This document shows, one piece after another, positions 54,739 through 64,000 of a DNA stretch of 64,000 nucleotides (position 1 is its first letter; every line of letters starts with the position of its first letter). The DNA comes from Cladophialophora immunda (taxonomy: Eukaryota > Ascomycota > Eurotiomycetes > Chaetothyriales > Herpotrichiellaceae), in contig NW_015622542.1 of the NCBI RefSeq assembly GCF_000835495.1, forward strand, positions 4,300,485-4,364,484, in the 5' to 3' direction. The notes under the pieces are model-generated. The model made no database searches. It was given only the letters and a program-made list of their open reading frames with translations, and was not told the origin of the DNA. A program made the translations under genes and the position numbers.

Positions 54739-55661
54739 TCACCCTTTGCTTCTGGATTGGGCCTGTAGCAACTTGGCGAAGGGAAACAGGGAGGCTAACA
54801 GCGCGTCCTAGTTCAATCTCAGCCAGTGTCAATCATTTCAGGGCGTAACCATGATGAACTCACCATTATAAATGCCGGCAACAGCCATGCGGCCCAGCGA
54901 GCAGATGACGCACCGCCGCCGACCCAGTATTTTCCCGTCTTGCCCTTTCCGACCTGTCGGACGACTTGCAGACCAAACTGCTTCGCCGTGATGCCGCTTT
55001 CCTGCATGCTGCCGTCGCAGAGCCCTTCAATGTAGTCTCGGATGCCGTAGTAGTACGAGTTCTCGGGGATTTGCGGCGGGGCCATGTTGGCGAAGACGTT
55101 GGACTTGACGGCAGCGGTCACCAGGGTCAAGGTCCGGACGCCCAGGGGCGCGAGCTCGAGACGCCACGTTTCGCTCCCCAGGATGGCGGCCGCCTTGGAG
55201 CTGTTGTAGATGCTTCCAAAGGCCCCGAAGGGAACGACCCCGCTCACCGACGTGTTGTTCACGATGTACCCTTTCGCTTTGATCAAGAGCGGAGCAAAGG
55301 CCTGGATCATGGCCAGGACCGCCCAGTAGTTGGTGTCGAACAGTCTCTTGCCCTCCTCGATCGACGTGTCCAACGCCGGCATGACCATCAGCAAGCCGCT
55401 GTTGTTGACGAGCACATCGAGCTTGCCGCCGGTCACCCTCGTGACGCTCTCGACTGCCGCGGCGATCGATTCGGAGGATAACACGTCGAGAGTCAGGACG
55501 GTGACATTGGGTGCTTTGGCGAGGGATGGTGAGATCTTTGACGGTGTCCGCGCGGTCGCGAAGACGTGATACCCACTTTCATGGAAGGCTTGGGCCAGTC
55601 CGTCGCCAATCCCACCTGAAGAGCAGCCGGTTATGAGGACTGACTTGAGTCCTGAGGCCAT
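54739..55661 (-). CDS. Short-chain dehydrogenase/reductase (Ayr1-like)
   Basis: Exons on the minus strand 55661-54864 and 54807-54739, 288 aa. The NAD(P) loop is TGCSSGGIG (11-19), then NNSG (86-89) and the catalytic Y152-x3-K156 (YNSSK) preceded by the serines of SVSG. The ending LLPAFIMDALLASLFPFAKLL is completed by the short second exon. Reading through the donor instead gives a stop after 14 unrelated residues, so the spliced form is preferred. The sequence is closest in style to 1-acyldihydroxyacetone-phosphate reductase (Ayr1) and related fungal SDRs, which act at lipid droplets or ER; the hydrophobic end fits membrane association. Substrate is not proven. Confidence 0.87.
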
Positions 55662-56215
55662 CGGAGCACCTAGGTAAAGAAATCGATCTGTATTCTTTTG
55701 CAGGGTTCAAATCTGTGGGTGGCGGCCGTTCTCGCGTTGGCAAAGCAGAGCGAAGACGCCATGATAAGAGAGAGAGTCACACTACCTTTATACCTGAAGG
55801 ACTGCATCGTGCCACACAGGGAGTTTGTCAGTCCTTTAGGTCCGTAGTGTGTTAGATAGGTAACTTACACAGGTACCTTATTCTCCATTCTGGTGGTTGG
55901 TAGATGGATGTTTAATGCTTCATCCAACGGACTATGGCCGGAAACGGAAAGCAATCAGGGGCTTGGCACGCCGGATGATCTCGCTTCCTTTGCATGATCT
56001 CACGACATCAAATCAAGACGGGAACATTAAAGCCGCTTGCACGGCCACATACGCGCTGTGTCCTCGCCCACATTATGAATCTTCACTTGTCCAGTCAGAA
56101 CGACCAGAAAACGTTGCCTTGATGCAGTCCAAGAACATATCTGCTCCCAACTCGGTTTAGTTCTCTGCTCAAGGGTGGACTTTATTCCAGTTCTCCCCGA
56201 TGTTGATCAGCCGCG
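55662..56215. promoter_or_regulatory. Divergent promoter region, SDR / regulator-like gene
   Basis: Between two divergent starts. A small open frame at 55897-56160 has no family resemblance. No gene called. Confidence 0.4.
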
Positions 56216-57731
56216 ATGCATTTCATTGTGGCAACAGACGTGAAGAAGGCGGACGCAGAGACACAGAGGCTTATCCGGAGTCAGGTAATGATGGGGAAGA
56301 ACCGTGGCAAGTCTCATCGTGCCAAACAACAGAAATCGACAAGTTGGGCAGTTGCGGTTGACTCCAAACGAGGTCCGCCAGAGCCTTTGGATACATTCAT
56401 CGACGCGTACTATTCTGCCATCCCCGGCAGAGTGGGTTCGGATCTGTCCTCCATCGAGCTTGCTGCCGAGATGGATCCGGCGGCGTTTGTTGACGTGGTG
56501 AGATGTGGGTTTCTTTTCGCTAGGATGAACACTGACCAGCAGCTAACTTTGCCCCAAAATTAGTCTTTGACATGGCAGCAAGAGCATTGTTCCCTCTGGT
56601 GATGGTGACTGGATTCAGCCACCGGGACATGGACTGGTTTGATCCACTGAAGTTCGACGCTGCCTATCTTCACGTAACCGTGTTCGCAGCCGAGGTCTTC
56701 ATGGACAGGATCCTGGGTCGACAATATCCTACCACCAACCGAGATGCAACCGTGCATTTTCTGAAAGGGATTCAAATCCTACGCAACAGGCTCTTGCTGG
56801 AGGACGAGAGCACCAAGTTTTCAAACTCCACCATCGCCGTAGTTTTGACCCTGGCTGTAAGTGCTTTTTTTATGGGCGAGGACGAGACCTTCAAGCATCA
56901 TATGGTGGGCCTGCGCAAGATGGTCGATCTGAGAGGTGGAATAGCTGCCTTCAAGGGTAACAAGCTTCTGACAGAAATATTCAGGTAAGCCGTGGCCATT
57001 GCTTCTGTCAAAATTTGGATCCTTCTGAGAAGCTCTGATTGTTGCGCAGATGCGATATAGGCATGGCCATGCAAAGTGGAACCGAGCCCGTCTTTTTCAA
57101 CGACCCTCTTTCAGAACCCATTGTGCCCTATCCAGACCAGGAGCTGCTGTCAATTCGAAACAGTGCCTGTGTTACTCCCTCTCAACATGACTCGGAAAGA
57201 CTGCTGCACAAGATGGATGAGAGTCTCCTCGAAGCCTGGAAGGTCATGCAGAGGTTCTGTTCAATCGTCAATCTCGCGGCCGAAACCAACCGAATGCTTT
57301 CTCCGCCACTCCTCTACGATACCATGGCTTCGGTCATGTATCGCCTGCTCCATATGAGCTTTGACACCGGCTCGCTTGACGAAGCAGTGCGGCTCAGCCT
57401 ACTAGGGTTGACCTATCATGTGTTCTTAAAGTGGCAGTATCTGAGGCTGCCGTATACCTTCTTTCCTTCGATTTACAAAAGTTGCCTTCTAGACCACAAG
57501 CTCGTGGATGTGGCTTCTTCTCAGATGATGCTGTGGTTTCTGATGGTCGGAGCCGTTTCGGCATTTACTACCTCGGACCATCCGTGGCTGAAGGATTGTT
57601 TGCGAGAACATATCGACAGATGTCAAGTGAAGTCCTGGACCGAGATGCGGGGAGTCTTAAAATCGTTCATGTGGATCGGCCTGCTCCATGACAAGCCGGG
57701 AAAGGATGTCTTTGATTCCGTCTTGCCATGA
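56216..57731 (+). CDS. Fungal-specific transcription-factor-domain protein lacking a visible DNA-binding domain
   Basis: Exons 56216-56504, 56564-56984 and 57050-57731, 463 aa. The N-terminal 60 residues are basic (KNRGKSHRAKQQKS) but hold no C2H2 or Zn2Cys6. From about residue 55 the helical region typical of fungal regulator tails follows: DTFIDAYYSAIPGRVGSDLSS, DMAARALFPLVMVTG, TVHFLKGIQILRNRLLLED, and MVGLRKMVDLRGGIAAF, the last a hallmark of the Fungal_trans_2 group. The first junction (donor GTGGGT, giving VVRFFDMAARA) is the only one that keeps frame but is not certain. The second (AG-GTAAGC..GCGCAG) is secure. It may act as a cofactor or be an uncharacterised member. The similar proteins often found with MHFIVATDVKK-like starts suggest the start is right. 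Confidence 0.75.
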
Positions 57732-59504
57732 CCGGTCTCATTGGACCACTCTATGCTGAGAATTTGACATGCTTGCTGAGCTACCTTGACAATGCAGGAA
57801 CCATACAGGTTCACTAACCAGGGGCCATGGTTTCAAGACTTTTTTTTCTTCCTTGCCTTTCCACTAGTAAGCCCGGGTGTCTCCCTGGGTCGACCGAGTC
57901 GTCCTTGTACTCCGCATACAAATGTCTGTCCTTCCATCGACCCCTGTGTCCAATGAAAACAGGCCATTCTCTCTTCCTCCGCTGGAGATCGGACTGTGTT
58001 GCGAGTTGCGCGTGTGCGCGTAAGTAGACCGTATGCTCTTATAATAGTCGCGGCGTATATGCCAGCTACACAGGGAAGAAGTTTGACGTCTATCACCGCC
58101 TCTGATGCACGAGGAAACGCCCTACAATGGCGACCATGGAAGATCTCTGAGTCGCCTGACCGCCCGGCCACGCACGCAACCTAATCTCAGGCAACATGAC
58201 AAGCCCAAAAGATACGAGGAGACTGTTCCCGGCGTATAAGGATACAAACCCGCCAAGAATACAGGCTCGATCATTTAACGACGTCGAACGTCCAACTTAA
58301 GGTGTCGCGAGATCAAGCGGGCTATGCGAATACTCTCCTGGTGGCTGGAGCCGGAGCTCCGGTAACTTCTAGGCGTAGTACTTCCATCGAATTGGCATCT
58401 CGACCGGTCGACTTGAAAAGCTGCAATGGCCTGCGAGCTCAGGGCGAAGGCGCCACTGTGTCGGCGATCGTGCAGTCTCGCTCACACCGTGGTAATCGTA
58501 CCTCTCGACAACGCCCCATTGCAGGGGCAATGTCGATGGCAAAACATCCTGGTTCCGCTCATCTTGCGTTGGATGGCACGCTGCGGCGATGGCGATCCTG
58601 CAACTCCCAGCCACCGGCATGCCTGGCCTATAGGTCCGGTACCCCAAGGCCAACACGAAGCAGAGCACCCACACGCCCGCAGCCAGGAAGAAAATCATCG
58701 CCAGGGGACTGAATCCACACGTGTTGACCAGGCAAGGGTTGCAGGTGACGCCGCGTACGTTGACGCCGGCGACCGAGACGACGACACTTCATCTCTCGCG
58801 AGCACTGGGTCGAGGGCTCGGTTAAAGCGTAAGGCGTAAGGTGCGAACTGCGGGTTGCTCAGGTGGAAAAAAGTGCCGATTCCGCACCATAGTACGAAGA
58901 GACAACAGCGAGTCTTTCCTGCAGGGGAGAATGGCGCAATGCAAGGACAAGTACTCCATACAAGCATTTATTTTATCCCTAAATACGAACGGAGGTAAGA
59001 CGTCCACTCTGTATACGAAACAGGGAAATAGATCTACGACCCCCAATTTTTGACTACTTCGTCCAGGCGGTCAGCACGCACATTCCTCTTCTATGTCCAT
59101 CCCAGCCGAAGACTCAGCGGGCTCGGAGCAACCCATGCCCGGTTGTTGTTGCCTGCTATTCTCTGAACCGATCGAATCCAATTCCGCAAGGTGATCTACC
59201 TTGCTCAGGAATACGGGCGTCCGGAGAAGCCTCCATGTCGTTCCATAGTGCATGCCAAGCTCGAGACTGTTTTCTCCTTTGAGCGAAGCCTTGCAAACCA
59301 GACTGTCAAGCATGCTCCCAGCATTCCAAGTGCGAGTCAATATACGGACTTAGTCTTTGATGGCTTGGGTGGGAAGCAACCAGACGAGTTTGTGTAGGAC
59401 ATCACTGGGTAGGGAATAAATATCTATGAAATTCTCCTGTCACCACTGTCAACCCTGGAGTCCAGAGTGTGGCATCTGCGAGTTTACATTGAAGCTCACT
59501 GACG
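57732..59504. other. Gene-free 1.8 kb spacer
   Basis: Only short frames without family resemblance on either strand. It should contain the 3' end of the regulator-like gene and the lipase promoter. No repeat or RNA gene is recognised. Confidence 0.35.
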
Positions 59505-60818
59505 ATGTATTTCAGCCTTAGGATCCTGGGATGGGGCAGCCTGATTGCAGCATCTTCTGCTGTTCCGACCGCCCTCCACGACTTTGATGCTCGGGCACCC
59601 GAAGCAACGTCGACGCCCATCCCTCCAAGTCTGGATCCTTTCTATACAGCTCCCAGAGGGTTCAAAAACGCGGCGCCCGGTGCCGTTCTAAATATTCGCG
59701 CGGCACCCGGTAATCTGACGACGATATTTAATGCTAGTTCAGAGGCATACAACATTCTCTATCGCACCACAGACAGCCATTATCAACCTGCCTGGGCCGT
59801 GACCACCCTCTTTGTCCCGCTAAAGCCCCCACACAACGCCAGCAACGCCCTGCTCTCGTACCAGGTTCCCTACAACACGGTCGACGTGGATGCCAGTCCC
59901 AGTTTCCTTGCCTATGCCGGGGCAGAAGCGTTGGGACTTCAGTTCTCTGACATCAACACAGCTCTCAACCACGGCTGGTTTGTCAATGTGCCGGACTTCG
60001 AAGGGCCCCTTGCATCTTTCGGCGCCAGCGTCTCAGAAGGCCATGCGACGCTTGATTCGGTGCGCGCTGCTCTGTCATCCCACAAAAGCCTCGACTCTTC
60101 CTCGCGGTACGCCATGTGGGGATACTCTGGAGGCTCCGTCGCCAGCGAATTCGCGGCCGAGCTGCAAGTACAGTACGCCCCGGAGCTCAACTTCGCCGGC
60201 ATGGCCATAGGCGGCCTCGTGCCCAACTTTACCAGCAACTTCGACAAGATCAACAACACACCGGCGGCAGGCCTCCTGGTGGCAATACTGCTGGGAGTAT
60301 CGACCCAGTATCCGGACACTTCCCACTACCTCGACAGCCGCCTGAAGACGCGGGGACAGTACAACGCCACGGGCTTCTTCGAGGCGAGAAACCTGTCGGC
60401 ATTCGAACTCTTCCCAACATACGCGGACCAGGATATCTTCGCAGATTATTTCGCCGCCGGGACTACCGTCCAGGCGCCGGCCATCCAAAAGGCAATTGAC
60501 AGGGAAGGCCTCATGGGCTACCACGGCGTCCCCCAAATGCCAATATTCCTCTACAAGGCGACCCAGGACGGGTACTCTGCCGTAGCCGACACCGACGCCC
60601 TCGTGGACAGGCTGTGCCTCGGCGGGGCGAACATCCTCTACCAGAGGAACACCGTGGGGTATCACCTCGACGAATCCTACAACGGAGATGCCAGGGCGCT
60701 GAACTGGCTAACGTTGGTTCTGCAGGGGAATTACAGTGCAGCTTACCCAACAGTGGGGTGTACGGTGCAGAATGTGACGGTGAACATCACTGTTACCGAA
60801 CCTTTTGGAATTCCATGA
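59505..60818 (+). CDS. Secretory lipase (LIP family)
   Basis: Single exon, 437 aa. Signal peptide about 1-20 (ILGWGSLIAASSAVPTA), then a mature enzyme with the secretory-lipase pattern: FYTAPRGFKNAAPGAVLNIR, ILYRTTDSHYQPAWAVTTLFVP, NHGWFVNVPDFEGPLASF, and the nucleophile elbow WGYSGGS with S208. A likely acid follows in YKATQDGYSAVADTD, and the histidine in VGYHLDE. Several N-glycosylation sequons (NAS, NLT, NFT, NVT) suggest secretion. The family cleaves triacylglycerols or esters outside the cell. No truncation. Confidence 0.92.
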   Translation: MYFSLRILGWGSLIAASSAVPTALHDFDARAPEATSTPIPPSLDPFYTAPRGFKNAAPGAVLNIRAAPGNLTTIFNASSEAYNILYRTTDSHYQPAWAVTTLFVPLKPPHNASNALLSYQVPYNTVDVDASPSFLAYAGAEALGLQFSDINTALNHGWFVNVPDFEGPLASFGASVSEGHATLDSVRAALSSHKSLDSSSRYAMWGYSGGSVASEFAAELQVQYAPELNFAGMAIGGLVPNFTSNFDKINNTPAAGLLVAILLGVSTQYPDTSHYLDSRLKTRGQYNATGFFEARNLSAFELFPTYADQDIFADYFAAGTTVQAPAIQKAIDREGLMGYHGVPQMPIFLYKATQDGYSAVADTDALVDRLCLGGANILYQRNTVGYHLDESYNGDARALNWLTLVLQGNYSAAYPTVGCTVQNVTVNITVTEPFGIP

Positions 60819-61166
60819 GGAGGGCAGTTTGAGCGCGTGATGGACGAGACGACACATTGACGAACCTTGGAGCTGCAATTTCCGATTCGTGGCATCTCAA
60901 CTACGACAACCGGACGGAGTCGACCTAATGTAAATATCCTGATGGTACTAAGGACTTTGTTCCATGCAAGTTTCCGCCATGGTCTTCTCTATCAATTTTC
61001 GTGTTCGAGTCTATCCTTTAGCAATCGCATGGCGTTCTCAATAGCCACTTATCCATTGTTCCTTAGCCATGAAGATTGATTGCACAAGACGTCTTGTTCC
61101 TCTGGACCCTTCAGGATTGACTTCATAGAACAACGGCATAGGCTTTATGCGTTGCGCGTTTTCTTC
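60819..61166. other. Convergent intergenic region
   Basis: 3' flanks of the lipase and the acyl-CoA ligase. No gene seen. Confidence 0.4.
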
Positions 61167-62901
61167 CTATAGCTTCGCCCGTCCCTGACCCAGCTCTCTC
61201 CGGGCCCGATCCCTCAATTCCCGCCGCAGTACCTTGCCGGATGCATTCTTGGGAATCTCGTCCACGAACACCACCCCTCCCCTGAGCTGTTTGTGCGCAG
61301 CCAGCCTCTCCTTGACGTACCGTTGGATCTCTTGCTCGGTAACGTCAGAGGATCCCGCCACAACGTACGCCCGGGGTAGATCCGAGCTCGGGTCGTCTGG
61401 CGAAGGGACCCCGATCACCGCGGCCTCGTGCACCGCCGGATGCTGAATCAGGAGGTGTTCCAGCTCGGCGGGCGCGATCTGGAGGCCCTTGTACTTCAGG
61501 AGCTCCTTCTTCCTGTCGACGATGTAGAAGTGGCCGGCCCGGCGGATGGCAATGTCGCCCGTGCGCAGCCAGTGCTCGTGAAACGCTTCTTTGGTGGCCT
61601 CGGGGTTGTTAAAGTAGCCGTTCATGACGGTCGGTCCGCGCACGAGCAGCTCGCCTGGCTCTCCATCCTTTACGTCGACAAAGTTGTCATCGACCAAGCT
61701 GTGCATTACATTAGCTGAGACAGCGCTGTATGCGAGATAGGACGTACCGCAGCTCTAGACACGGGAGGAGAGGGCCCAGACTACCAATCTCATCGTTCTG
61801 ATAGCTTTGAGTCATCGTCACTCCCCCCGTCGTCTCGGTGAGTCCCCAAGTCGGCCCCACGAGCCAGTCGTTCGCAAGTCTCAATTTTGTGCTCGCTGAC
61901 GCCTGGAGGTTACTGTCCATGGGCGCACTGCCCGTGGCGGCGGTCCTCAGAGAGGCAAATTGATCCGTGACATCAGGAGACTTGGCGATTCGGAGGTAGA
62001 TGCTCGGCACCGTGAACATGTACGTTATCCGGAATCGCTTGGTGTACGCCAGGAACAGGTCCCATTGGTACTTCCGCATCCAGACCACAACGCCGCCGCC
62101 GTAGTGGGCGGAGATGAGATAGCCGAAGAGGCCGGAGATGTGGCTGGCCGGGAGGTGCGCGAGGATTCGGAACTCCCAGGGTTCGTAAGTGCCTTCTGCA
62201 ACCTGCTTGGCCGCGAGCTCGCGCCCTTGATAGTGCTGGATGTAGGTGTGCGACACGAGGTTCTGGTGTGACAGCATGACGCCTGGGACAGTCAGTGGCT
62301 GGCTCGTCCGCCATGACCTTATTCCATGCTCACCTTTCGGTACGCCGGTGGTGCCGGACGACCACACGATGACGATGAGACTCTCTTTCAGTCGAGCTGG
62401 GTCTGTAATCGTCTCCCACACCAGCTGATGTTCCGTCAACAGCTCGATGCCGTCCGTGACCCTTTTCAGACTCCAAAGTGGGTCTGATTCGAGCACCAGG
62501 ACATTCTCCAGAGGCAGACTGTTGGACCTGGCCGTCTGGCACGCAACCTCCTTTACCTCCTGGCTGCAGATGATCAGCTTTGTGTCCCCAACCCGTACTT
62601 GATGCGAGAGCTCGTCGGCGCTCAAGGACGGACTGGCGGCGGAATAGACACCCCCCGCCGCAATAACACCCAGAAACGCCGCTGCTAGGGCCGGCTGACC
62701 ATGGCTCATGACCGTAACGACATCATTGCCCGGCCCGCTCGAGCCTACACCATATTTCGTCCTCAGGGTATGCGCAATTCGTTGCGTCAAGCTCCTGAGG
62801 GCCCTTTTGGTCAGAGTCCGCTTGGGGTTCTCTGCGGAGATATGTAGTATTGCGTCGTCTTGAGCGAGAGTGTGTTCTGAATCTAGCATCCCTGTAAGCA
62901 T
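61167..62901 (-). CDS. Acyl-CoA ligase (4-coumarate-CoA ligase-like), peroxisomal
   Basis: Exons on the minus strand 62901-62334, 62282-61748 and 61698-61167, 544 aa. Adenylate-forming motifs occur in order: SSGTTGVPKG (181-190, split at its last residue by intron 1), the GPTWGLTETTGG region, GELLVRGPTVMNGYFNNPEAT, RTGDIAI, DRKKELLKYKGLQIAPAELE, and PKNASGKVLRREL with the catalytic lysine. The protein ends in AKL, a type 1 peroxisomal targeting signal. Reaction by family: acid + ATP + CoA to acyl-CoA + AMP + PPi. Substrates could be aromatic acids such as coumarate, or fatty acids. It lies convergent with the secreted lipase. Confidence 0.92.
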
Positions 62902-63368
62902 ATCATGTTTGAGCGGCTTGTATTACCTAAAAACCCATACCGAAAAGGAGCGTCAGCAAGTCAAGCTTCGGCCATTCGACCGAAGGATACTTTGCGTTGC
63001 GATAGATTGTGGGCATGGCAGTTGAAATCGTTTGTTTATATCAATACTTTGAGGCAGCTCGAGGACCTTGACACAAAGCGAGCATGGACGAGATCCCCAA
63101 AGTTCCTCAGTATTCGATCTTATAGCCGTTTTGGCGATGCAAGTGCCCTTCCAATTGAGCATCAGCCGGCTTCACCGGGGCGCCGGCCGGTGTCGCGGAC
63201 CTTTCAACGTCCATCTCTTCCCCGGCTGCTATGATATTCACAGGCCGGGGCCCCAGCCATGCGGAGTCCCCGTGTATTTATCCTCGCGGTTGCTCCCTGA
63301 TTGTTTGGAAAACGTTTATGTTTTCAAGCTCTGCCGGGGAAGCGCATACTTTTTGTAATACAATAACA
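62902..63368. promoter_or_regulatory. Divergent promoter region, acyl-CoA ligase / aquaglyceroporin
   Basis: Between two divergent starts. An AT-rich segment TTTTTGTAATACAATAACA immediately precedes the aquaporin ATG. No other gene is seen. Confidence 0.4.
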
Positions 63369-64000
63369 ATGTCGTCCTCTGAAAGTTTCAGTCACCGCTT
63401 GGAAGGCGATGAGATGGAGATCGGCTACACCGAAGCCTTACGGAAGCATGTAACTCGACACGTTGTGCCAGCGCCGCCCGTGAGCCAGAGAAGGCTCGAT
63501 TTCGAACATCGCCGCCCACGGCTGCTGCAGGAGTGTATCGCCGAGGCCCTGGGAACGTTTTTCTACGTGTAAGATCCATACTCATTACTCAAGTGGTCTC
63601 GGGTGGATGGCTAAACTCGGCTCTATAGCTTCTGCGGCATTGCCTCGGTGGCGGCTTGCAACTTGAACCTCACCTCGCCGGTGTACGCTCTGTTCAGCTC
63701 CCTGCAGCAGATTGGCCTCGCATTCGGCCTCGGGATCGCCCTGGCCATCACAATCTGCAGTCCCGTCTCTGGCGGGCATTTCAACCCGGCCGTGTCTCTC
63801 TGCTTCGCCATCTACGGAGGCTTCCCCTGGCGCAAAGTCCCACACTACGTCTTCAGCCAGACCTTCGGCTCGTTCTTCGCCGCCTTGCTCCTCATGGGCT
63901 GCTACTGGCCGCAGATCCAAGAGCTGAAGGCCGCCAACGTCAAAGACTATGGCACCGCTGTGTTCAACGGGGGAGCGGCGAACATCTTGTGCTCGTTCCC
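63369..64000 (+). CDS. Aquaporin / aquaglyceroporin (MIP family), 5' part
   Basis: Exons 63369-63568 and 63629 to beyond the right edge, about 190 aa seen. A hydrophilic N-terminus leads to the first span (RRPRLLQECIAEALGTFFYVFCGIASVAA). The first NPA box lies at 119-121 in SGGHFNPAVSLCFAIYGGFPW. The next span, HYVFSQTFGSFFAALLLMGCYWPQI, is complete, and the window stops soon after. The family forms water and glycerol channels in membranes. The second NPA box, which would help tell water from glycerol selectivity, lies outside. The frame is intact so far. Confidence 0.9.

Noticed and set aside
58302..58839. Overlapping plus-strand frames of about 137 codons
   Set aside because: Two frames over the same DNA, both arginine/proline/serine-rich without known motifs; no transcript signals visible.

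Overview
This window is nuclear DNA from a filamentous ascomycete (Pezizomycotina). The evidence is many short introns of about 45-150 nt with GT donors, fungal-only families (HET domain, DUF3176, Zn2Cys6 regulators, secretory lipase) and a complex I accessory subunit of the fungal type. A Eurotiomycete is plausible but not proven. All splice sites were read by eye and kept only where reading frame and family conservation agreed.

Layout. (1) 1-17.8 kb is a housekeeping block: a complex I 20.9/21 kDa subunit, Csm3/TIPIN, the checkpoint kinase Mec1/ATR (convergent with Csm3), the eEF2-folding factor HGH1, a conserved unknown protein with cysteine and histidine pairs, and a large disordered protein. 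(2) 17.8-46.6 kb is accessory: a gene-free 2.3 kb, a HET-domain protein, an FAD monooxygenase, a SnoaL-like protein, a broken DUF3176 gene and a cysteine-rich membrane protein lying between inverted copies of a ~110 bp repeat, then a cytochrome P450, a two-C2H2 plus Zn2Cys6 regulator and a class III CoA-transferase. After these come two more serine/threonine-rich membrane proteins, a small helical protein and an Hsp70-like ATPase. (3) 47-54.2 kb is mostly core again: the splicing factor Cwc26/Bud13, an unknown acidic protein, an alpha/beta hydrolase, an alkyltransferase-like DNA repair protein and the nuclear-envelope protein Brl1. (4) 54.7-64 kb is accessory: an SDR, a regulator-like protein without a visible DNA-binding domain, a secreted lipase, a peroxisomal acyl-CoA ligase and an aquaglyceroporin cut by the right edge.

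How the parts may work together. Csm3 and Mec1 belong to the same replication-checkpoint pathway and are direct neighbours. The P450, the hybrid zinc-finger regulator and the CoA-transferase look like a small metabolic cluster with no polyketide or peptide synthase. A nearly identical 28 bp motif lies upstream of both the P450 and the regulator, which suggests co-regulation and autoregulation. The FAD monooxygenase/SnoaL pair 6-8 kb away could belong to the same or a separate pathway. The HET, DUF3176, helical and Hsp70-like genes are typical of variable regions of fungal genomes.
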